In this document: piece after piece, positions 58,563-64,000 of the stretch
Position numbering within the stretch: the first letter of the stretch is position 1
Layout: the number at the start of each line of letters is the position of its first letter
NCBI GenBank assembly: GCA_022414725.1
Contig: CM039463.1
Span: forward strand, 22,639,511-22,703,510
Direction of reading: 5' to 3'
Length of the DNA stretch: 64,000 nt
From: Microglena sp. YARC
Taxonomy: Eukaryota; Chlorophyta; Chlorophyceae; Chlamydomonadales; Chlamydomonadaceae
Made by a program: the position numbers and the translations under genes
The notes under the pieces: model-generated
Database searches by the model: none
Told to the model about the DNA's origin: nothing
Seen by the model: only the letters and a program-made list of their open reading frames with translations

Positions 58563-59460
58563 TACCGTACTGCTTGCAAAATTTAACGCTTTAAATTGAC
58601 GTGAGCAACCGTCAAATCGTGGCGTACGGTATATTACACAATGAAAAAACCGTCAAATCGTTTTTTTGCCGATATTAGGTGCATCACTAGAATGCACATA
58701 TCTCACTACTCAGTGGGCGAAACTCTACATGTTTTAGTGATACGAGATCCCTGGGACCGCCTGCATCTGTCTGCATATTCAGATGCCTCAGATGACAAAA
58801 ATAATGAGTTTTGGAGCACAGACCCTGTGGCCATCTTTAACCACTCTTCCTTGCTCCAATTGTTTGAATTAGGGCACACTGGGAATGGGAAAAGTTAGAG
58901 GAGGTAAAAGGCTGACAGGTACAAAAAGAAAAGAGGCAATAGGGATAGGAAGTCAACATGTATGTGCATTGGAGTGAAGTATACTGAATATGGTATGTGC
59001 ATATTGTAGCCGTAGCAAAACCTTACCTTGGTCCTTCTAGGTCGCTGAGCAATACAGGAACATACGTTATGCTTATGTTTCTGACATTAACTGAGCAAGA
59101 GATGATTTCAGGAGTTTATGGAAACGATTGAATGTCTCATTCTAGTTATTTCAAAGAGTACCGGTAGTGTTGTGCTGAACAAGATGTTGGGATAATTGCA
59201 GTATTATATGTACACTCCTTGCAGGTCCTAGAACAGTGTACCCTAATATTGTATCATGAACCATGAACCAGTGTAACATGATTAAGTACAAACGTTCAGT
59301 TGCATAAATGGATTTTATTAAAATGGAAACCGTCAAATGTGTAACGTCAATTTATATTCCTATTAAAAAAAACGTCAAATGTAATACGTCAATTTATAAT
59401 AAAACCCCCCAAAAAAGCCGTCAAATTTTGAAGGCGTTAAATTGTGCAAGCAGTACGGTA
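58563..59460. mobile_element. 898-bp TIR element with CGTCAA subterminal repeats
   Basis: Ends TACCGTACTGCTTGCA and its exact inverse. TA at each edge fits a Tc1/mariner-type target. CCGTCAAAT or CGTCAATTT recurs at least seven times near both ends. It interrupts a sequence that is contiguous in sister introns (GCGTTCACAATATGCACTTA). Confidence 0.75.
58641..58898 (+). CDS. Unknown ORF inside TIR element
   Basis: 85 codons from the first ATG. It contains HVLVIRDPWDRLHLSAYSDA and DDKNNEFWSTDP. No family recognised; it may be captured sequence or chance. Confidence 0.25.
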   Translation: MKKPSNRFFADIRCITRMHISHYSVGETLHVLVIRDPWDRLHLSAYSDASDDKNNEFWSTDPVAIFNHSSLLQLFELGHTGNGKS

Positions 59461-60158
59461 TGCTCTTCCTTTTTATTGGATGTGATCCATCATTGAGTTA
59501 TTCGCGATCACAGCTTGGTCAAACCCTTGGGTTACTTTACACCTTGGGATAAACTTCAAAATGATAATCACTTTTGTTACAAGTTATCAATTTCACGTTT
59601 GAGTGCGCAACAAAACAGGATATGTTAATAACTTTCACAAAATGCACTTCTATTTTATTGGATGAACACCATTACTGAGTTATCAACGGTCAGGGCTTGG
59701 TCATGAACAAGTTACACCTTGGTTAAACCTGGTGATAGGCCATGCATCAATATGGGTGGTTAACATGGACCAGACAGATCTCTACTTGGTGCCACTTGTC
59801 CAAGCACACCATTGCTAGGAAAGTTCAGAAGCACGTCATGACGTCATATATGTAACAAGGAAATGGAACACTTGCAAATTGAGGTTTTGCCAACTGTGTT
59901 TCAGGTCTCAACTTGAGCAGGTCCAGCAATGGACCCCTTTAGCCAAGTTTGTTTTGCCATGCATTTTGAGAGCCCTTTCCCCTTCAAAAACAAGGATTTT
60001 GACAGTACATGTTCTTGCCATTTAATGCTGCGTCTACGGTAGCTAACTAATTAATCGACTAACTAACACACTAATTAGCCAGTTAGCCAACAAACTAAAA
60101 ACTAACCTACCAACCGAGCCAACAAACAAACTAACCAGCAAACCAACAAATTCTCTAG

Positions 60159-60320
60159 GTCATGGTTCATAAGATTAGCCAGGATGGCGTTTCCCTGAGC
60201 ACCAAAAGCTTGGAGATGAAACCTGGTGACATGGTCAAGAACCCCCAGCTGGTGTATGAGAAGGCTGAGGAAGCGGCAGCTGCATTCAGGGCTGAGCTTG
60301 TTGTGTAACCCATCCAGAAG
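60159..60320 (+). pseudogene. Exon A12 with TAA near its end
   Basis: 54 codons, phase 0. It reads [38 protein letters not shown] and AELVV, TAA (60306-60308), PIQK. Paralogues have TCA (S) at the stop position. If transcribed, it would end the protein after the S1 domain is complete. Confidence 0.8.
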
Positions 60321-60455
60321 GTGTGTCCTGGAATTTGTGCAAAAGGCTGGGGTGGTGAACACATGGTGATGTGCTGTGGGATGGAGGATGTGTGTGTGGG
60401 GTGGTGGGTGGGTCTGATTTGAATCTCAAGTAGAGATTTTATAATGAGACCGCAG

Positions 60456-60590
60456 TTGTATAATCTTTAAAAGGCTTCAGAGTGTATGCCGATATCGGTG
60501 CAGGCCCTAGCGGACTGTTGCATAACGACCAAATAAATCAACTCCGAAGATACTGGAAAGATGTTTAGGTTGGGCGCCACGGACAAGTGA
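60456..60590 (+). pseudogene. Decayed exon B11
   Basis: ADIGAGPSGLLHNDQ is followed by a frameshift, then SEDTGKMF in another frame. The 5' part is lost as in decayed exon B4. It is orthologous in position to B4 of gene A. Confidence 0.7.
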
Positions 60591-60949
60591 TAATAGCGGG
60601 GGCACAGTAGGTCAGCATGTGGGAGTGTAGGGGGCAGTCGGTGTATCTGTGTGTTATGGAGGCTGAGTGCGGGGGGTGGGGGGGTATATTGGGATTGTGG
60701 CAGAATGTGGGGGTGATGGGGGACACAGGGTACACCATGTATGGGTGGAGAGGTTTGCCTGTTGGCATGTTGGATACGCAGAATTGTTTGGGAATGCAAC
60801 CGTGTGGCCCTGGTCATCAGCTCTCCAACCATCCAACCAACCATCCAACCAACCAACAAACAAACAATCAAACTAGGTAACTAACTAAATAACCAACTAT
60901 CTAACCAAATACTTACCAACCAGCTAACTAATTAACTACCTATCCACCA

Positions 60950-61419
60950 GCCACTTTTCCCTTAGCACCAAAATCTTGGTCGTCAACCCGTTGACATGGT
61001 CAAGGATTATTGATGTATGTATGTTACAGTCCAGTGGTAGGCCAAATAGGCTAAAGGGACTAGCCCAACCGTTACATGAAGGGCTAAAAAGAAAAAGCAC
61101 TGATTAATTGAACCTCAAACAATCGTTTTACCGATCGGGGCTCTGAGTTCGTGCTACAGTGATCTTTTAATTCTTCAATTATAATTAAATCGTCATCCCA
61201 CACGGGCTGCTCATTTAATTGTTCGTTTCAGATCGCATTTTTAGTACAACTTTCACGGGGTTTTCATCCTTAAAAGTAATCAGGGGTACTGACCAGCTGG
61301 AGTATGAGAAGGCTCAGGAAGCAGTAGCTGCATTCCGGGCTGGGGTTGCAGCAAGTGAGCAGAGGATGGGAGTACAGACTAGGAAAGACGTGGAGGAGGA
61401 TTTTGAGATGGGAAGTTAG
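60950..61419 (+). pseudogene. Exon A13 split by repeat D
   Basis: The first part FPLSTKILVVNP (60955-60990, shifted by one lost base) is separated by repeat D (about 61010-61285) from the second part, LEYEKAQEAVAAFRAGVAAS, which ends DFEMGS at TAG 61417. Confidence 0.75.
61022..61245. repeat. Dispersed repeat D inside exon A13
   Basis: GTTACAGTCCAGTGGTAGGC to the palindrome-like ATTAAATCGTCATCCCA / GGGCTGCTCATTTAATT. The position relative to exon A gives the best estimate of the repeat's ends. Confidence 0.75.
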
Positions 61420-61784
61420 AAATAGAGGATCAGTCATTGAACAAAATCTGGGTACCCACGGGTTTCAAAGAAACAATTGATTTGAATGCTCCCTCACAAT
61501 CTGGAGCCCATCTTGATAGATGTCTTGAGGTTCAATAACTAAACGCACACATACACACACACACGACTCAAAGAATGGTAGGTAGGTAGGATAAGCATCC
61601 ATCTAGTGAATTCGCAGTCTTGCCCCTTCACCTGAAAAGGCAACTTCATACATTTATTGGCCACCCCAAGACTGTCTTTGGATAATTGCATGAATTTGAT
61701 TTTTACATACAGGCTCCAGACACCAATATTACCCGCCCACACACACCACCCCCACCCACCTACCCACCCTGCGCTGCCCTGTAG

Positions 61785-61955
61785 GTTGTCAGTGTCCAGC
61801 AGAAAGAAGAGGGCAGGGAGCAGTTGAACAAGATGCTGAAGGCACACCTCCGCATAGAGGATGGTTCAGTCCACCATATGAACCAGCCACTGGGCTACAC
61901 AGAAATATATCAGCAGTTCTGGAAAGCTGATTGTGTCAGCTTCAAGGTGCACTAG
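61785..61955 (+). CDS. C-terminal exon of gene B
   Basis: 57 codons including stop, phase 0 after CCTGTAG. It reads VVSVQQKEEGREQLNKMLKA, HLRIEDGSVHHMNQPLGYTE and IYQQFWKADCVSFKVH. Intact, unlike its paralogue at 14339. Downstream in the same frame, past three TAG codons, LNEMLKASRSEEDGSVHHLS (62067-62126) repeats part of it up to TGA 62139. Confidence 0.7.
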   Translation, partial: VVSVQQKEEGREQLNKMLKAHLRIEDGSVHHMNQPLGYTEIYQQFWKADCVSFKVH

Positions 61956-62620
61956 GTTGTGCCAGGTTTAGCTGAATAGCTAGTCAGGGGAGTTGCCTAG
62001 GAGCTGCAGCCCGCAGCAGAAATTAAAAGCACTGTCCATAACACGTTACTTGGTTCTGAGAGAAAATTGAACGAGATGCTGAAGGCGAGCCGCAGTGAAG
62101 AGGATGGTTCTGTCCACCATCTGAGCCAGCTCTGGTCGTGATCAGATTATGACTGTATGAGGAGGGCATGCAATTGAGGGAAATGTGTGTTCAATGACAT
62201 ATCCCAGCCACCCCTGGGGCCCACTTTGACTTCCCACCCACACACTTTACCCACTGCCAAAACAACCACCCAGCCGCAGGCACCAGCCACGCAACATATC
62301 CCACCCAGCCGCTCACCCGACATAGCGGAATCGACATATCCCACCTGCCCTTGATGCCCACAACTACTTCTCACCAACAAAATAATCCGCCGAAATGTGT
62401 GTTCAATGTTGTATATGAGTGTTGATGGGGAAGGACAAATTGTGTGAAGTCAAGGTGACCTGTGCGTTGAAGAGGATATTAGATAGTGTGGGTGTGAATA
62501 CCAAGCGAGGGTGTCGATATTGGATAGTGTGGGTGTGGATATTTGATTGAGTGCTTTGATTGAGTACAAAAACAGTCCGCGGACTCCGCAAATCCGAGCT
62601 TTTCTTGGAACGGACACTTC
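61956..62620. other. Region downstream of gene B
   Basis: Diverged paralogue of 14507-14600 and of 17815-17935. No gene beyond the partial tail-exon repeat at 62061-62141. Positions 62210-62390 are C-rich without ORF. Confidence 0.5.
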
Positions 62621-62624
62621 AGAT

Positions 62625-62905
62625 TTAATTGTGATCTACAGAATGGCTGGCATGAATTAAATTGTGATCTACTGAATGGCGTGCATGAATTTATAATAAC
62701 TGTGATCTACAGAATGGCGTGCATGAATTAAATTGTGATCTACTGAATGGCGTGCATGAATTTATAATAATTGTGATCTACAGAATGGCGTGCATGAATT
62801 AAATTGTGATCTACTGAATGGCGTGCATGAATTTATAATAATTGTGATCTACAGAATGGCGTGCATGAATTTAATTGTGATCTACAGAATGGCGTGCATG
62901 AATTG
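62625..62905. repeat. 71-bp higher-order satellite
   Basis: Alternating ~33- and ~38-bp monomers of TGTGATCTAC(A/T)GAATGGCG followed by TGCATGAATT. The dimer recurs every 71 bases (62661, 62732, 62803). A single diverged monomer is at 17932-17965 and in copy 2. Confidence 0.92.
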
Positions 62906-63709
62906 AATGATCCACAGCCGTTAACACGAAATCAACCGTTTTCAGTTTGCAGCACCTATCGATGATACCGGCAAACGGTTTGCATGGAATTTACAAGCTC
63001 TGCAAACCCATAAGTCCCTGCACCTGCTGCTAGCGTTTCAGTTAGGCGACAGTAGCGACAGTTGTCTGAATAACCACATTGGCTGACTACCTGTTGCACC
63101 TGCTGACACAGAGTCCCGATGAGCAGATTTCGCAGGCGTGTCGACCAGTACATATGAAACGAGCTGTCAAATACTCGTTGGCGCCTCTGCATGGTGAGTC
63201 GGTGACGCTATGAGATTCTAAAGTAAGGGATGGGCTGATGACAAGTTGCCAACGCATTACGGAGTACTCTGGTTTCATCCGCTATGGCTACCAGGCTACG
63301 GCTGCCCGTGGCTGCCCCTGCTGCCCCTGCTGCCACACGTATCCGCGGGTCCATACCAAAACTTCCACGGGTATACAGTGATTTGTTTGTGCAACGGTTC
63401 AAGTTTCAACTGTGTGTTTTTACTCCTCGACACGCGTGCTGGTTTACACAACCGAAACCCCACAATTCGATACACGAAAGCCGTTTTGATGGATTCTTTG
63501 TTGTCGCGCGAAAAAAGAGCAGGCCATGCATTCTGAGTTTTTTTTCTAATTTTTCAAGTTTTTACAGTCAAGGCAAACTAGGCACCAGGCAACCTGGCCC
63601 GGTCAGAATAAAGCGTCATCAGTGTCAGCCGTTTTTAATTCTTCGTGGGAGTCCGTTACGATTCCCTCCTCTCTATTGCGCAATCAAGCTCAGTGATACC
63701 GAGCCTCTG
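62906..63709. other. Intergenic or upstream region
   Basis: No confident gene. A 184-codon plus-strand frame (63284-63838) runs through it but has no recognisable domain and crosses the splice donor at 63774. Confidence 0.4.
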
Positions 63710-63773
63710 ATGATGCCCAGGGGCTTCGTACTGCTTTGCGGAATCGTGTTTACTGTTTTCTTGTGCTTGCATG
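63710..63773 (+). CDS. Possible first exon with signal peptide
   Basis: The ATG at 63710 gives MMPRGFVLLCGIVFTVFLCL and H, a basic start followed by a 14-residue hydrophobic core. It ends at CATG|GTAAGT, a perfect donor. It could be the first exon of a secreted or membrane protein. The rest lies beyond the window. Confidence 0.35.
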
Positions 63774-63897
63774 GTAAGTGTCCGACTTTAGGTAAATTAT
63801 GGCACGTAATTTCCGTTCCCTACCGCAGCCCTAGGTAATTTACCTGCTAGGATAGGAACCTGCCAACCTAGGATATAATAGCTGCACCAGGGATTTA

Positions 63898-63991
63898 CCC
63901 CCCCCCCCCCCCCCGCTATATCCGATCGCTAGATTTGACCCCGTGCTGGCGATTTTTTTTGCTGTATAATGTACCCCCCCCCCCCCCCCCC
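63898..63991. repeat. Two poly-C runs
   Basis: C-runs of 16 bases at 63898-63914 and 63975-63992. They are the minus-strand form of the G-runs seen elsewhere. Confidence 0.9.
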
Positions 63992-64000
63992 CAAATGGCC

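Larger units (their letters stand above)
42742..61955 (+). other. Gene B: full RPS1-like multi-S1 gene
   Basis: It runs from the transit-peptide-like first exon to the C-terminal exon. Exons: 42742-42838, 42965-43082, 45018-45080, B5 45623-45787, A6 46479-46667, B6 47117-47282, A7 48036-48203, B7 49245-49409, A8 49916-50083, B8 50540-50704, A9 52219-52386, partial A10 52541-52620, B9 53085-53255, A11 57174-57440, B10 57888-58052, A12 60159-60320, decayed B11, split A13 and C-terminal 61785-61955. About six S1 domains remain plausible. A plastid ribosomal or RNA-binding role is inferred from the S1/linker family. The product is uncertain because of a frameshift in B6, TAA in A12 and the decayed last domain. 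Confidence 0.65.

Overview
The window is nuclear DNA of an intron-rich eukaryote that carries a plastid. Repeated exon pairs encode an S1 RNA-binding domain plus the linker typical of the third S1 domain of plastid or cyanobacterial-type ribosomal protein S1 (RPS1). Introns are GT-AG and long, filled with AACT/AACC tetranucleotide tracts, G-runs and dispersed transposable elements, and a Ty1/copia retrotransposon sits in one of them. A green alga or another green-lineage organism is the best guess. I cannot name the genus from this sequence.

Layout: (1) 1-2330 holds diverged ~0.65 kb tandem units with a conserved hairpin and a TATA-like motif, interrupted by an 802-bp TIR element. (2) 2330-5260 is non-coding, with C-rich and G-rich low-complexity tracts and a dispersed repeat. 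A diverged paralogue of this block lies at 54.5-57.2 kb. (3) 5268-14506 is the 3' part of an RPS1-like multi-S1 gene ('gene A'). It alternates exon B (first half of an S1 domain) and exon A (second half plus linker), both phase 0, and ends in a C-terminal exon. (4) 14.5-18.75 kb is intergenic, with a hAT transposase relic. (5) 18756-30832 is the 5' part of a second RPS1-like gene ('gene B'). It starts with a transit-peptide-like first exon and is interrupted in an intron by a 6935-bp copia element on the minus strand. (6) 30833-31280 is filler derived from the left-edge repeat, in inverted orientation. (7) 31281-48176 is a second copy of 7225-30832, with a solo LTR where copy 1 has the whole copia element and with many single-base indels. 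(8) 48177-61955 is the unique 3' part of gene B, again ending in the C-terminal exon. The only gene B running from first to last exon is therefore 42742-61955. (9) 62-64 kb holds a 71-bp satellite and a possible signal-peptide first exon of another gene.

The main signal is serial amplification of one RPS1 S1-domain exon pair, with its introns, into tandem multi-S1 genes, followed by a ~17 kb segmental duplication. Several units have decayed through in-frame stops, frameshifts or insertions, so whether a full-length product exists is unknown. The duplication could also be an assembly artefact that places two haplotypes in tandem. Coordinates of exons were read from splice-site consensus and frame; none is supported by transcript data.
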